A DNA stretch of 64,000 nucleotides from MA-ANB-1 sp965216445 (GTDB lineage Bacteria > Actinomycetota > Acidimicrobiia > Spongiisociales > ZC4RG35): the NCBI GenBank assembly GCA_965216445.1, contig OZ244166.1:806001-870000 (forward strand), written 5' to 3'. The notes below the pieces were generated by a model. That model did not search any database, had not been told where the DNA came from, and saw nothing but the letters and a program-made list of their open reading frames with translations. Positions 1 to 8,976 of the stretch are shown one piece after another. Both the position numbers and the translations under genes were made by a program. How positions within the stretch are numbered: the stretch's first letter is position 1; each line of letters begins with the position of its first letter.

Positions 1-40
1 GAAATCATGATGCGTGCTGTCGCGGGAAGGCTCTTGGGTG

Positions 41-2188
41 TCATGGCGTCACGGGAATTGTGGCTCGGAGATTGGTTCCAGACCCGGGCGTAGATTCAAC
101 AAGAAGAGTGCCTCCCAGGGCCTCAACTCTCTCTCGGATGTTGTTGAGTCCCGAGCCACTCGTCCGTACAGAAACCGAGAAGCCGGGTCCGTCGTCGTTG
201 ACAACGATGTTGAGCTCGGAACCAACCTTCGAGCATCTGATCCTGGGTGCGTTATGCGACGACTGCGCGTGCTTCGCCACGTTCAAGATGGCCTCGCTGG
301 CTACCAGGTACGCAACTGCCTCGATTTCTTCGGGTACCCCGTCAGCTTCGACTTGGACGACTGCTTCCGGCAGGAGAAGGCGAGTTTGAGCCCGGATGGC
401 GTCGTCGAGTCCCCCCGTGCCAAGCGCCGCGGGGTACAGGCCGTTGGCGAAGGAGGCGACGGCCTCTTCCGCGTCCTCGATCAGAGCGGCAAGTTGGCGC
501 GGGTCTGCTGATTCTCCGGAGACCCGGGCCAATCCGATCGCCGACGCGACGGCAACAGCCCTTGCCTGCGCCCCGTCGTGTAGGTCGCGCTCGACGTCCG
601 ATCGTGTCCGATCAATTACGTCGTGCAGACGTCTCTCGGCGGCGATGAGCTCGCTTTGCCTGGTTTCGAGTTCGACGACTACGCCGTCCAAATCTCTACG
701 CAATTGCTCGTTCTTGATGAGACGCCCAGCGAGAACCGCCAGGTCGTCGACAAGTCTCCTCTCCCGTCGCCGGAGCCGGTCGCCTGGTGACATGTTGACT
801 GCCAGAGCTCCGTTGTCTCCGACCGCGGCTACGTGATCCCACCCATCGTCCGGTGCCTGTTCAAGATCCGACGGAGCTGTCGCCATCAGCTGGAAGTCTT
901 GCCCGTCGTCGATCCAAAGTGCAACGCGGCGGGCATTGGTGGCCTCGGCAACCGCGTCCACAATGGTCGCCATGCCCTCATCCTCGTGACGGTTCTCGAT
1001 TGACGTAAATACTCCGGATAGGGCGACGCCTGGATCTGATCGCCTCCTCCAGACAAGCCGATCGATTACGGATACAGTCCGCACCCGCAGTGGCTCGAAC
1101 GCGAAGGCCGTGACGATCATCGCAATGAGGGCAGACGTCACATTCCCGGCTCCCACAATCGATCCTGCGACTGCAATTGCCGCGACATATGTCAATGCCA
1201 CGAGCAGAGACAAGATACCAAACAGCACTGTGCGGTCAATCACTACGTCGATAGAGAAGAGGTGGTAGCGAAACACCGAGAAGAGGAATGTAAGTGGCAG
1301 AAGAACGAAGAAGCCGGAGCTGGCAACCGGCCCCCAGATTCCTGGATCGCCACCAACACGCTGCGCGATGTCGGACAGAGCCAGAAGCGACAACGAGACG
1401 ATAAGTCCGTAGGTGACCCACTTGAGCTGATCCCGCTCTTCGCCATTCGATCTGAGAAAGCGCGCGACCAGAGACGCGCCCGCCGCTCCCAACACGAGCA
1501 TCCAGAGGTAGATGCCCGCACCGAAGAGCGCGTCGTCGATCTCGAGGTCCACGTTGGCGTACGGAGCGAGAGCACGGCCGTCGTAGCGGCGGGGATGGAC
1601 GAGCTGGATCAACAGAAGCGCGCCGGACAACGCAGCTACCCATGGAACCCAACGCCATCTCCTCGTCAGGAGCCATCCATTGGGAAACGTAAGTAGCAGG
1701 ATTGGGCCCAAAAAGACGCCCAGGGGAATCCAGAGCGTGTCCGCCAACGCAAAGGCGAATTGGGCGCCGATGATCCTTGTTGACGGTGTGTGAACCGCGA
1801 GATCGGAGACTGCCCGCGCCACACCCAAGGTGGCGGTCACCACTCCGACGGTGATCAAGTACCAGCCGAAACGATTGGCAGCCCGCGTCCAGGCCAATAC
1901 CCCGAGGAGAGTCGTCAGTACGGCGACAGCGGCCCATCCGAGACCCGCAGGCTCCGGTCCCTCGATTCCCGACAGCAGCGGGTATTCCGGCCGCAGATCC
2001 TCTACTCCGAGGCTGGAGTCGTCGAGTAACAGACTCCTCACTTCTGCCAGGGTGCGCTCGGCCTCCTCATAAACGAAGCCCTCTGAATCAACGATCGGTA
2101 CTCGGGTGTCCGGTGCGGCAAGCGTGATGACGAGAGTGGCTAAAGCGGCGGTAATCACAGCTATGAACAGCAACCAAGCCCGGGTCAT
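41..2188 (-). CDS. membrane sensor histidine kinase, NarL/DegS-like (HisKA_3) family
   Basis: This is a 715-residue membrane sensor kinase. The first 310 residues hold a signal anchor (about 3-24) and a series of hydrophobic helices. A soluble GAF-like region and a coiled stretch follow. The dimerisation helix carries the phospho-acceptor H537 in the motif ERDLHDGAQ. The C-terminal ATPase shows an N box (ILNVAKHA), a G1 box (NDDGPGF) and a G2 box (GSGLNNI). The family phosphorylates LuxR-type response regulators; its partner probably lies beyond the left edge of the window. I prefer the ATG at 2188 because it directly precedes the signal anchor; a GTG at 2233 would add 15 residues. The divergent neighbour encodes a protein resembling only the membrane half of this one. 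Confidence 0.9.
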   Translation of the reverse strand: MTRAWLLFIAVITAALATLVITLAAPDTRVPIVDSEGFVYEEAERTLAEVRSLLLDDSSLGVEDLRPEYPLLSGIEGPEPAGLGWAAVAVLTTLLGVLAWTRAANRFGWYLITVGVVTATLGVARAVSDLAVHTPSTRIIGAQFAFALADTLWIPLGVFLGPILLLTFPNGWLLTRRWRWVPWVAALSGALLLIQLVHPRRYDGRALAPYANVDLEIDDALFGAGIYLWMLVLGAAGASLVARFLRSNGEERDQLKWVTYGLIVSLSLLALSDIAQRVGGDPGIWGPVASSGFFVLLPLTFLFSVFRYHLFSIDVVIDRTVLFGILSLLVALTYVAAIAVAGSIVGAGNVTSALIAMIVTAFAFEPLRVRTVSVIDRLVWRRRSDPGVALSGVFTSIENRHEDEGMATIVDAVAEATNARRVALWIDDGQDFQLMATAPSDLEQAPDDGWDHVAAVGDNGALAVNMSPGDRLRRRERRLVDDLAVLAGRLIKNEQLRRDLDGVVVELETRQSELIAAERRLHDVIDRTRSDVERDLHDGAQARAVAVASAIGLARVSGESADPRQLAALIEDAEEAVASFANGLYPAALGTGGLDDAIRAQTRLLLPEAVVQVEADGVPEEIEAVAYLVASEAILNVAKHAQSSHNAPRIRCSKVGSELNIVVNDDGPGFSVSVRTSGSGLNNIRERVEALGGTLLVESTPGSGTNLRATIPVTP

Positions 2189-2339
2189 CGCCCAATCATG
2201 CCAAACACGGCCTAGCGGATACACCGTCGACACACCGAGAACAGGGTGGTGTGTGCACGGAGATCACTTGTGGGGCGAGCCATCTGTTGCTCTACCTGGT
2301 CGATCCATACGTTCGAGTCACGGCTCCAAAGGAGGACAA

Positions 2340-3149
2340 GTGAGTTTGAACAGAACCGTCGATCGCAGTGTGTGTATTGCACCACGAGGGAGCGACAGGA
2401 ACCGAGTTCTTGGGTTGGTCGCCCTCGTCCTAGGCCTCGGCGTGTGTCTCGTAGTGCTCGAATCGGGTTTGTCGGGTGAGCCGGTTCCGAGCTACGTCAG
2501 TTCCGGTGACTTCGACGCCGACGCCTACGAACGGTTGTTCTACGAAAGCGATGTCGTTTGCTCTGAAGTGGGGGAGATCGTTTTCTCTGGTGGGGTGGAA
2601 TGCGTCCCATTCGATGATCACGGTGGGCTCGCTTATCCCCTGCTGATGACGGCACTCGCAGGCGTCGGCGCTGCCCTTATCCTCAGATGGGGCAACCAGA
2701 TTGGGTGGATGCTGATACTCGGACCGCTGGTCGACCTGATCGGAGCGGTTGCCACTGCATACGTCATAAGAGGTGAGGTGATCGAACCCGGGAGTCTGCC
2801 GGCCAGTCGACTCGTTGCTGTGATCGGCTCCGTCGCGTGGATCGTGCTCCTTGTGGTGATCGTCCCTAGGTTTCTGATGACGATCCCCAACGGCCGCATT
2901 CCATCCCATGGCTGGCGATGGGCCGTTCGCTTCACCTACGTCGTTGCTGGCTTGCTCGGGCTAATCGCCGTCTTCCATCCCATGCTCGTTGGCTCAATAC
3001 CCAACCCGATCTCACTGCCTTGGTCGGTCGAAACCGCCGACTCCCTTTTCGGGTTCGCAATTCTGGGCATGATGGCCTGCTGGGCGATTGCCGGTCTGGC
3101 CCTTGTGGTCAGGATCATCGCCGGTTTGCGGCGAAAGCTGGTCTCGTGA
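2340..3149 (+). CDS. sensor-only membrane protein, paralogue of the kinase N-terminus
   Basis: The 269-residue product starts at a GTG preceded by AAGGAGG at good spacing. It has about seven hydrophobic segments and no soluble catalytic part. Several blocks match the membrane half of the divergent histidine kinase: an N-x-IGW block, FLMTIPNGR..WRW against LLLTFPNGW..WRW, and DSLFG against DALFG. It stops at the point where the kinase continues into its cytoplasmic domains. It may be a decayed duplicate or a working kinase-less sensor. The strong ribosome binding site and the clean coupling to the next gene favour expression. Function unknown. Confidence 0.75.
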   Translation: MSLNRTVDRSVCIAPRGSDRNRVLGLVALVLGLGVCLVVLESGLSGEPVPSYVSSGDFDADAYERLFYESDVVCSEVGEIVFSGGVECVPFDDHGGLAYPLLMTALAGVGAALILRWGNQIGWMLILGPLVDLIGAVATAYVIRGEVIEPGSLPASRLVAVIGSVAWIVLLVVIVPRFLMTIPNGRIPSHGWRWAVRFTYVVAGLLGLIAVFHPMLVGSIPNPISLPWSVETADSLFGFAILGMMACWAIAGLALVVRIIAGLRRKLVS

Positions 3150-3427
3150 GACGCCTCACCACCGTGGTCACGACAGTGGTGTTGGGTGCATGTGGTGTTG
3201 CTCCTAGCACCACGACCATGGCTCCTGTGCCAGCGACGGTGGAAGAACTTGAAGTGTTCTGCCAGGTCTACGAGAGCCTCGCCCACAGGAGCAGACCAGA
3301 GATGATGGCCGCTCTCTATGAGTTCGCCCCGAGTGAGATCAAGGGACCAATAAAGAGGGCGTCAGAGCATGGTGCGACCTTTGGGGATGATTCTGCGATC
3401 GCGAATTTTCTCCAGGGATGCTCGTGA
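3146..3427 (+). CDS. small putative lipoprotein
   Basis: A 93-residue protein starting at a GTG that overlaps the upstream stop codon by four bases, so translation is probably coupled. The N-terminus (RRLTTVVTTVVLGAC) looks like a short lipoprotein signal with lipobox LGAC, followed by a Ser/Thr/Pro linker. The rest is mostly helical with two further cysteines and no motif I recognise. It probably belongs with the sensor-like membrane protein before it. Confidence 0.6.
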   Translation: MRRLTTVVTTVVLGACGVAPSTTTMAPVPATVEELEVFCQVYESLAHRSRPEMMAALYEFAPSEIKGPIKRASEHGATFGDDSAIANFLQGCS

Positions 3428-3477
3428 CCACAGGCTGGGGTTTGACCGAATGGGTTGACTTAGTTAGCTGATTGATC

Positions 3478-3585
3478 GAGGCCGTTGATCAAACGGCAAC
3501 GACGCTGGGCGGCCTCGACGGGTTGGTCAACTACGCCAGGAGTCAAATTCGACACCATCCTTGAAATCCCCTCGACTTGGTCGAC
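3478..3585 (+). pseudogene. possible relic of a short-chain dehydrogenase
   Basis: One frame here reads TATTLGGLDGLVNYA and then hits a stop. The adjacent frame continues GVKFDTILEIP. Together they resemble the central NNAG region of short-chain dehydrogenases (GGLDGLVNNAGV) broken by a frameshift. No intact start, Rossmann motif or catalytic Tyr-x-x-x-Lys is present. The call rests on about 25 residues and could be chance. The remainder of the gap 3428-3688 shows nothing I can name. Confidence 0.3.
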
Positions 3586-3688
3586 GCCTGATGGCGATCA
3601 GGGCCACTGGCAACGCTACTCCTCTATCGACCCGATCGCCGTACGCTCACGCTTCAAACAAACACTCAATTCTTCAGGAGTACCCAAG

Positions 3689-4615
3689 TTGGGTATAGAC
3701 ATATTGCTTTTGCTCGTCGGGATGACCGTGGTTGTGGTCGGCGCCGACAAGATGGTCGTCTCGGTGGGTTCACTCGCAGCGCATTGGGGAATCTCTCCGA
3801 TCGTCGTTGGTGCTGTGATCATCGGTTTTGGGTCCTCGATGCCCGAGATGCTGGTCTCGGTTCTGGCGTTGGACCAGCCCAACGGTCTCGATCTCGCCAT
3901 CGGTAACATCCTCGGTTCGAACATCGCCAACATTTCCTTGGTGCTCGGCGCCGCCGTGTTGGTATTCCCGTTTTCGGGCCAAAACGGGGTGCTACGACGT
4001 GAGGGCTCCGTGATGTTCGGAGCGCTCATCTTGCTTTCGATTTTCCTATGGGACCTCGAGTTGTCTGTCGTGGAAGGTGGTGTCCTGGTCGGAGCCCTGG
4101 TGCTGGCCGGGCTCGTTGTCGTCCGTTGGGCAGCGGAGTCACCGACAAGTCGGGTAGAAGAACCGGAGGTGACCGCACGACCAGGTCGGGACCTCTTGAT
4201 TGCGGTTGTGGGATTGGTCGGTCTCGTTGCTGGAGCGCGTGCGATGGTGGTGGGTGCTGAAGGTCTCGCAATCGAGTTCGGCCTGAGCGAGGGAGTTGTC
4301 GGTCTCACGATCCTGGCTTTGGGAACGAGCTTGCCTGAGCTGGGCGCCGTAGTCGCCTCGGCAAGGCGTGGTCGAAACGATCTGGTCCTCGGCAACATTC
4401 TCGGGTCGAACATCTTCAATGCTTTGGGTGTCGCCGGTGTGAGTGGGATATTCGGCGCTGGCGTGTTGACAACCGGGTTCCGTCCTGACCTCGTCGTGAT
4501 GGTTGCGGTTGCCGCGCTGGCAGGTGTGGTCGCCTGGACTGGCGATCGGCTGCGCAGGGTCGAGGGAGTCCTACTGTTGGTGGCGTACCCGGTTGCAGTG
4601 ATTCTGGCTCTATGA
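3689..4615 (+). CDS. calcium/sodium antiporter, CaCA (YrbG-like) family
   Basis: A 308-residue integral membrane exchanger. Two homologous halves carry the alpha repeats: GFGSSMPEM..GNILGSNIANIS near residues 50-95 and ALGTSLPELG..GNILGSNIFNA near 210-250. These repeats form the cation site in the family, which swaps Ca2+ for Na+ or H+. A hydrophilic loop containing SPTSRVEEPEV separates the halves. I chose the TTG at 3689 because AGGAG lies eight bases upstream and the first helix begins at once. The reading frame is open further upstream, but that extension does not look like an antiporter. Confidence 0.9.
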   Translation: MGIDILLLLVGMTVVVVGADKMVVSVGSLAAHWGISPIVVGAVIIGFGSSMPEMLVSVLALDQPNGLDLAIGNILGSNIANISLVLGAAVLVFPFSGQNGVLRREGSVMFGALILLSIFLWDLELSVVEGGVLVGALVLAGLVVVRWAAESPTSRVEEPEVTARPGRDLLIAVVGLVGLVAGARAMVVGAEGLAIEFGLSEGVVGLTILALGTSLPELGAVVASARRGRNDLVLGNILGSNIFNALGVAGVSGIFGAGVLTTGFRPDLVVMVAVAALAGVVAWTGDRLRRVEGVLLLVAYPVAVILAL

Positions 4616-4685
4616 GGTCCATCGGGTCTATTAGACAGCCGGACGGTCTCTCCTACCTCTTGGGCAGGCGGTAGCCTGATTTGTG

Positions 4686-5126
4686 ATGTCGAACAGCGTT
4701 CAAATCGTCATTGCTTGTGAGGATCCTGGTGCCCTCACCGAATTCTGGGCAGGGGCTCTCGGCTACGTGCCGCAACCACCTCCTCCAGGTTTCCAGTCCT
4801 GGGACGAGTTTGCTGACTCCGTGGGGATCCCCGAACAAGCACGCAATGACATGGGTGCCGTCGTCGACCCGGCCGGTGTGGGCCCACGAATTCTCTTCGA
4901 GCGTTACGACGGTGGAGCCCCGAATCAGAGAATCCACTTCGATGTCAACTCAGTGGGTGGTCACGGTGTGTCTATGACCGACGATGAAAGACGTAGCGCA
5001 TTGGCCGCGGAGAGACGGCGGCTGGAAGGGCTTGGCGCAACCTTCAAGAGAGAGGCAACGGGCATGGCCGGTGAAATCTGGATCGAGATGTTCGACCCGG
5101 AAGGGAATTGGTTTTGCGTGCAGTGA
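4686..5126 (+). CDS. VOC-family (glyoxalase-like) protein
   Basis: A 146-residue protein with the beta-alpha-beta pattern of the vicinal oxygen chelate fold: an opening strand followed by DPGALTEFWAGALGY, a central RIHFDVN strand, and a closing EMFDPEGNWFCVQ. The closing motif and length match the Glyoxalase_6 subgroup common in actinobacteria. Substrate is unknown; such proteins include dioxygenases, epimerases and resistance proteins. A GTG three bases upstream is an equally possible start. The 3' end overlaps the next gene by 13 bases. Confidence 0.8.
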   Translation: MSNSVQIVIACEDPGALTEFWAGALGYVPQPPPPGFQSWDEFADSVGIPEQARNDMGAVVDPAGVGPRILFERYDGGAPNQRIHFDVNSVGGHGVSMTDDERRSALAAERRRLEGLGATFKREATGMAGEIWIEMFDPEGNWFCVQ

Positions 5127-5488
5127 TCGCTTGCTTCCTCGGTCTCGCATTGGTCTTGACGGCCTGTAGCGACCCGCGGCCCGCTGCAAGTTCCTGGGCG
5201 GACGAATGGAACCGCGCGAAAGCGCTTGTCCCTCAGGAATCGGCGGTTGCGGACGACATGTCGCCTATTGTCTGCGACCAGGTCTTGACTGCACTCCGCG
5301 AAGACACCGACACACTCTTTCCTACTCCGTCCCAGGCATTAGATGAACAGGTTGAACAATGGTTGGAAATCGCCAAAGGAGCCTATTTCGAATGTCCACC
5401 AGCCAACGGGGGGTTTGCTGCCGCCTACAAGGAGTTGGATCCTCTCGTAGCGGGAATCGACGCTTCGTTGGAGTCTCCCGGCGGATAA
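5114..5488 (+). CDS. putative lipoprotein
   Basis: A 124-residue protein with a lipoprotein signal peptide (a hydrophobic stretch ending in VLTAC, followed by SDP). The mature part is acidic, has two cysteines, and has no family I recognise. The start is the TTG at 5114, eight bases after AAGGG; TTG 5108 would sit too close to that site. It overlaps the VOC gene by 13 bases and may share its transcript. Confidence 0.65.
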   Translation: MRAVIACFLGLALVLTACSDPRPAASSWADEWNRAKALVPQESAVADDMSPIVCDQVLTALREDTDTLFPTPSQALDEQVEQWLEIAKGAYFECPPANGGFAAAYKELDPLVAGIDASLESPGG

Positions 5489-5499
5489 GTCCTCGCCGT

Positions 5500-6024
5500 T
5501 TAGCTTCCGTCGGGCGGTCGGAGCCTCATGTACATGATGTGGACGGGGATCATCCCTTCTGACGGATGCCGGAAGGCGTCCGGTACAGTGCCCACGATTT
5601 CGAAGCCCAGTGCCTTCCACAAGTCAATGGCGACTTTGTTGGTCGAAACCACGGCGTTGAACTGCATTCCGTGGAATCCAAGGTTCCGAGCCTCTGCAAT
5701 CACATAGGCCGCAAAGTCCCGACCTATCCCGAGTCCACGTGATGACTTGGCCACCATCCATCCGGCATTGGCAACATGATCGGCGAGACCGAGGTTATTG
5801 GGTTTGAGATAGGCCGTACCAACTATCACGCCCGCACGTTCAGCAACGTATGTGAGCCGACTTCCGGCACCGTCGAACAACCAGAGACGACGAGCATCGA
5901 ACTCGGATATGTCGGGCGGGTAGGGGTAGGTGTCGCCGTCTGCAGCCGTCTCTTGGAATATCGGCCAAATCCACGGCCAGTCAGATGGGAACGCCTGCCT
6001 GAAATGAAACTTTGATTCCGCCAT
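5500..6024 (-). CDS. GNAT-family N-acetyltransferase
   Basis: A 174-residue acetyltransferase. The acetyl-CoA loop is the segment GWMVAKSSRGLGIGRDFAAY (R/Q-x-x-G-x-G/A type), preceded by the VIVGTAYLKPN strand. It is followed by NAVVSTNKVAIDLWKALGFEIVGTVP, the typical closing motif of small-molecule GNAT enzymes. The substrate cannot be told. The ATG at 6024 was chosen over the long upstream extension because the GNAT fold begins right there and GCAGG lies just upstream. Confidence 0.88.
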   Translation of the reverse strand: MAESKFHFRQAFPSDWPWIWPIFQETAADGDTYPYPPDISEFDARRLWLFDGAGSRLTYVAERAGVIVGTAYLKPNNLGLADHVANAGWMVAKSSRGLGIGRDFAAYVIAEARNLGFHGMQFNAVVSTNKVAIDLWKALGFEIVGTVPDAFRHPSEGMIPVHIMYMRLRPPDGS

Positions 6025-6192
6025 CCTGCACCCAAGATACGCGACCGGGCGGCTCGGCGATAGGGCGATTCTCGACCTGTGACTGTCCGTGATTGGAAGC
6101 CACGCTCTGTTGTTGGGATGACCGCAAAGCGCACCGACGCAATGGCTCGAGATCTCGGTAAAGGCGGGCACTCTCAGTATCCTGTGGCGCTC

Positions 6193-7500
6193 ATGGGCAA
6201 TTCCCGCTGGATAACAATGCTGTTGGTTCTTGGGCTCGTCCTCGCGGCCTGCACCGGTGGCAATACGAACGAAACCACGATCACGGCTTCAGATGGTGTC
6301 ACCACCACCACGGCCGGGCCGTTGGAAACCACCACGACCCTATCGCCGCGGCTGGAGATCACCGAGTTGCCCGGGACCGAGGAACTCCCTCAAGGAGTCA
6401 AAGATGAGCTTCTCGAACTCGTTGAGATCGCGCAGGACATACGGGGGATCAACTTCTTAGAGCCACCAACCATTTCTGTCGTCAGCGATGCAGAACTCGA
6501 GGCACTGGTACGGAGCCAGATCGAGGAAGAGTCGGAGGACTTCCCGGTCGACGAGGCCCTTTATGAGTTGCTTGGACTCCTGGATTCTGAGACCGACCTG
6601 GGGACGCTCCTCACGGATTTGTACGGTGAACAAGTAGCTGGCTTTTATGACGGTGAGACTGGCGAACTTGTGGTTCCAATCAGGGATGACGGCTTCAGCG
6701 TTGTGCAACGGGCAACGCTCGTGCACGAATTGGTTCACTCCTTGACCGACCAGAATTTCAGCTTCCATGAGAAGTACCAGGCAATGTTCGAGGAACAGCG
6801 TTACGACGAGGCGTCCGCTTATCAGGCTTTGATCGAGGGCGACGCCAGCCTCACTGAGGTCCTCTATCTTCAGACTCTTTCCCAGGCAGAGCTTGGCGAA
6901 TTCTTCGCGGAGGCGCTCGCCCAGGGGACGGGTCAGCTGGATGCGGCCCCTCAATTCCTGCAGGACTCGTTGATCTTTCCTTATGACACTGGTCTGACCT
7001 TCGTGCAGGACCTCTACATGTCGGATGGTTGGCAGGCGGTAAACGATGCCTACGCACGTCTGGTGGAGTTGCCGGGGTCCACAGAGCAAGTGATCACTCC
7101 CGACGACTACGCCCGCGACCTGCCGTTGGAAGTTGTGATGCCTCAAATCTCGGTGCCCGGCTACGAGGTAAAGGAGGACTCCGTTTGGGGTGAGTTCGGC
7201 CTGCGGATCCTTTTTGACGAAGTGCTCAACGACAGTGACACCCTGACTGCCGCAGACGGATGGGGTGGCGACCGGTATTCGGTGTGGTGGGACGGTTCCA
7301 ATGTGGCGTTCGTGCTTGTCTATGAAGGAGACACCCTCACCGACCGGGATGAAGCCGAGCAAGCGCTCCTTCGGTTCGCGCGGGAGTCGGTACCCGACGC
7401 CGCTTTCGTCTGGGTAGAAGTCATCGAGGATCAGCTGACCTTCATAGCAAGTGATGTGCCCACGGTCGGTGAGGCCATCCGCGACGGCTTGAAAAGCTGA
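6193..7500 (+). CDS. secreted HExxH lipoprotein, putative metallopeptidase
   Basis: A 435-residue exported lipoprotein. The signal peptide ends in the lipobox LAAC (C20) and is followed by a Thr-rich linker. HELVH (H178, E179, H182) together with EGDA (E215, about 33 residues later) fits a gluzincin-type zinc site. The surrounding sequence (EQVAGFYDGETGELVV before the HExxH) matches a family of uncharacterised actinobacterial lipoproteins as I know it. The C-terminal part has repeated short beta strands. Peptidase activity is inferred from the motif only. The ATG at 6193 directly precedes the signal peptide. Confidence 0.75.
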   Translation: MGNSRWITMLLVLGLVLAACTGGNTNETTITASDGVTTTTAGPLETTTTLSPRLEITELPGTEELPQGVKDELLELVEIAQDIRGINFLEPPTISVVSDAELEALVRSQIEEESEDFPVDEALYELLGLLDSETDLGTLLTDLYGEQVAGFYDGETGELVVPIRDDGFSVVQRATLVHELVHSLTDQNFSFHEKYQAMFEEQRYDEASAYQALIEGDASLTEVLYLQTLSQAELGEFFAEALAQGTGQLDAAPQFLQDSLIFPYDTGLTFVQDLYMSDGWQAVNDAYARLVELPGSTEQVITPDDYARDLPLEVVMPQISVPGYEVKEDSVWGEFGLRILFDEVLNDSDTLTAADGWGGDRYSVWWDGSNVAFVLVYEGDTLTDRDEAEQALLRFARESVPDAAFVWVEVIEDQLTFIASDVPTVGEAIRDGLKS

Positions 7501-7540
7501 GACTCTGTAACCGCGTGGCGCGGTGTTCTAAGTTGGAAGT

Positions 7541-7855
7541 ATGAGGATGCTTCGACTCTCGGCTCCGGGTTGGCCAGGTGTAGAGGCCGGGCTCGCTTGT
7601 TCTTTCTGGGAAAGATACCGGGGTGTTAACGCCAGAGCTGTCCGGAATCTCTTGCTCAACAGCGCGAGTATTCACACTTTCGGGCTGCGTTCCGACATTG
7701 CCGTGATTGCCGTCGATGACTCCGGGAGAGTACAAACGGTTTCTAAGGTCCCGCCCGGTCGGATGGCGAGGTTCCCCGGTTCGTCGTTTCTGATAGAAAT
7801 CAGCACACCCCAGGCCCTACCGGCTGTGGGCACCACGATCGAAGTGCATGAATGA
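7541..7855 (+). CDS. DUF192-family protein
   Basis: A 104-residue protein. The pattern WERYRGVN..RNLLLNSASIHTFGLRSDIAVIAVDDSGRVQTV, followed by GRMARFPGSSFLIEI, matches the compact DUF192 beta-barrel, in which the fMxFpLD-type strand is followed by a D-x-x-G turn. Here the usual W-M-K stretch is replaced by H-T-F-G. Function in this family is unknown. The stop overlaps the rsmI start by four bases (ATGA). Confidence 0.65.
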   Translation: MRMLRLSAPGWPGVEAGLACSFWERYRGVNARAVRNLLLNSASIHTFGLRSDIAVIAVDDSGRVQTVSKVPPGRMARFPGSSFLIEISTPQALPAVGTTIEVHE

Positions 7856-8685
7856 GCACCGGACATCTCTTTGTGTGTGCCACGCCGATTGGAAATCTCG
7901 CTGACATGTCCGAGCGACTTCGTGAAACTCTGCGCTCGGTCGACATCGTCTATGCCGAGGACACGAGACGTACGGCCCGCCTCTTGCAGCACAGTGACGC
8001 CAACGTTCCCATGAGGTCGCTATTCACAGGCAACGAGAAGGCTCGAACGGACGAGTTGATTGAGGACGTCGTCTCCGGGAAACAGGTGGCGCTTGTGTCG
8101 GATGCCGGAATGCCCACGGTTTCTGATCCCGGCCACCATGCGATCAGCGAGGCGCGGGAGAAGGGGCTCGATGTCACCGTTGTACCGGGTCCGAGTTCGG
8201 TGACAACTGCAGTTGCAGCATCGGGTTTTTCAGCCGATCGTTTTGTTTTCGATGGTTTTCTCCCCCGAAAGGGAAAAGAACGCAACACAAGAATCTCTGC
8301 CCTCGTGTCCGAGGTGCGGCCTGCGGTCATCTTTGCAAGTCCACACCGACTGTCCGAGGATCTCGCTGACCTGAGGCTCACACTCGGAGACGAGCGGGAG
8401 ATAACTGTCTGTCGAGAGCTGACCAAACTCCACGAGGAGGTGTGGACGGGGACGCTCGGAGAGGCTGTATCCCGATGGGTCGGAGACACCAAAGGCGAGG
8501 TGACGTTGGTCGTCGGACCAGCGCTTCCCCAGCAGGAGTCAATCGAAGACGTCTTGGAGGAAGCCCTGATCCTGATGGAGAGTGGGTCTTCGGTATCGGA
8601 CGCGGCACGGAAGGTAGCCGAGACGTCTGGTCTCAGAAGGCGCGATATCTACCAAGCATTATTGGAACGTCAGGAGCGCAATTGA
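7852..8685 (+). CDS. rsmI: 16S rRNA (cytidine1402-2'-O)-methyltransferase
   Basis: A 277-residue SAM-dependent enzyme of the tetrapyrrole methylase fold that 2'-O-methylates C1402 in the decoding centre of 16S rRNA. Visible motifs are the opening LFVCATPIGNLADMSERL, AEDTRRTARLL, SDAGMPTVSDPG and the VTVVPGPSSVTTAVAASG block that shapes the SAM pocket. The C-terminal helical part (SGLRRRDIYQALL) is the usual RsmI tail. Length is normal. The last 16 bases overlap the 3' end of the opposite-strand AbrB-type gene. Confidence 0.96.
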   Translation: MSTGHLFVCATPIGNLADMSERLRETLRSVDIVYAEDTRRTARLLQHSDANVPMRSLFTGNEKARTDELIEDVVSGKQVALVSDAGMPTVSDPGHHAISEAREKGLDVTVVPGPSSVTTAVAASGFSADRFVFDGFLPRKGKERNTRISALVSEVRPAVIFASPHRLSEDLADLRLTLGDEREITVCRELTKLHEEVWTGTLGEAVSRWVGDTKGEVTLVVGPALPQQESIEDVLEEALILMESGSSVSDAARKVAETSGLRRRDIYQALLERQERN

Positions 8686-8906
8686 CCCCGGCAGCTATCG
8701 CAGATTCCCTTGTCTTTGAACTGCCGCACCTTGGTGTCGCCGCCGCAGAAGGTGCAGGTGTCGGTCATCTTGCGGATGACGATGGATCCTCCCTCGACCG
8801 TAATGAAGAGATGGTCCCCTTCGCGGATGTTGAACAGCTTTCTCGTCTCGGCAGGTATCACGATTCTGCCGAGATCGTCGATCTTTCGGGCGATACCACT
8901 GTCCAT
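8670..8906 (-). CDS. AbrB/SpoVT-type DNA-binding protein with C-terminal zinc ribbon
   Basis: A 78-residue regulator. Residues 1-46 form a swapped-hairpin AbrB domain (SGIARKIDDLGRIVIPAETR..GD). The rest is a small zinc ribbon with C51-x2-C54 and C69-x2-C72. It resembles SpoVT/AbrB transition-state regulators, with a ribbon replacing the usual oligomerisation tail. It sits convergent to rsmI, overlapping by 16 bases, and its start lies 70 bp from tatD, so the two share a short divergent promoter region. Targets unknown. Confidence 0.88.
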   Translation of the reverse strand: MDSGIARKIDDLGRIVIPAETRKLFNIREGDHLFITVEGGSIVIRKMTDTCTFCGGDTKVRQFKDKGICDSCRGQLRS

Positions 8907-8976
8907 GTCCTGAGTCCTCCTTGGTCGCCGAGACTAGACCTGACCTGGAGCCGATTGCCTCACGAAACGGGATCTT

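Noticed and set aside
1..40. Start of a response regulator gene at the left edge
   Set aside because: An ATG on the minus strand at position 8 exists, but only eight bases are in the window.
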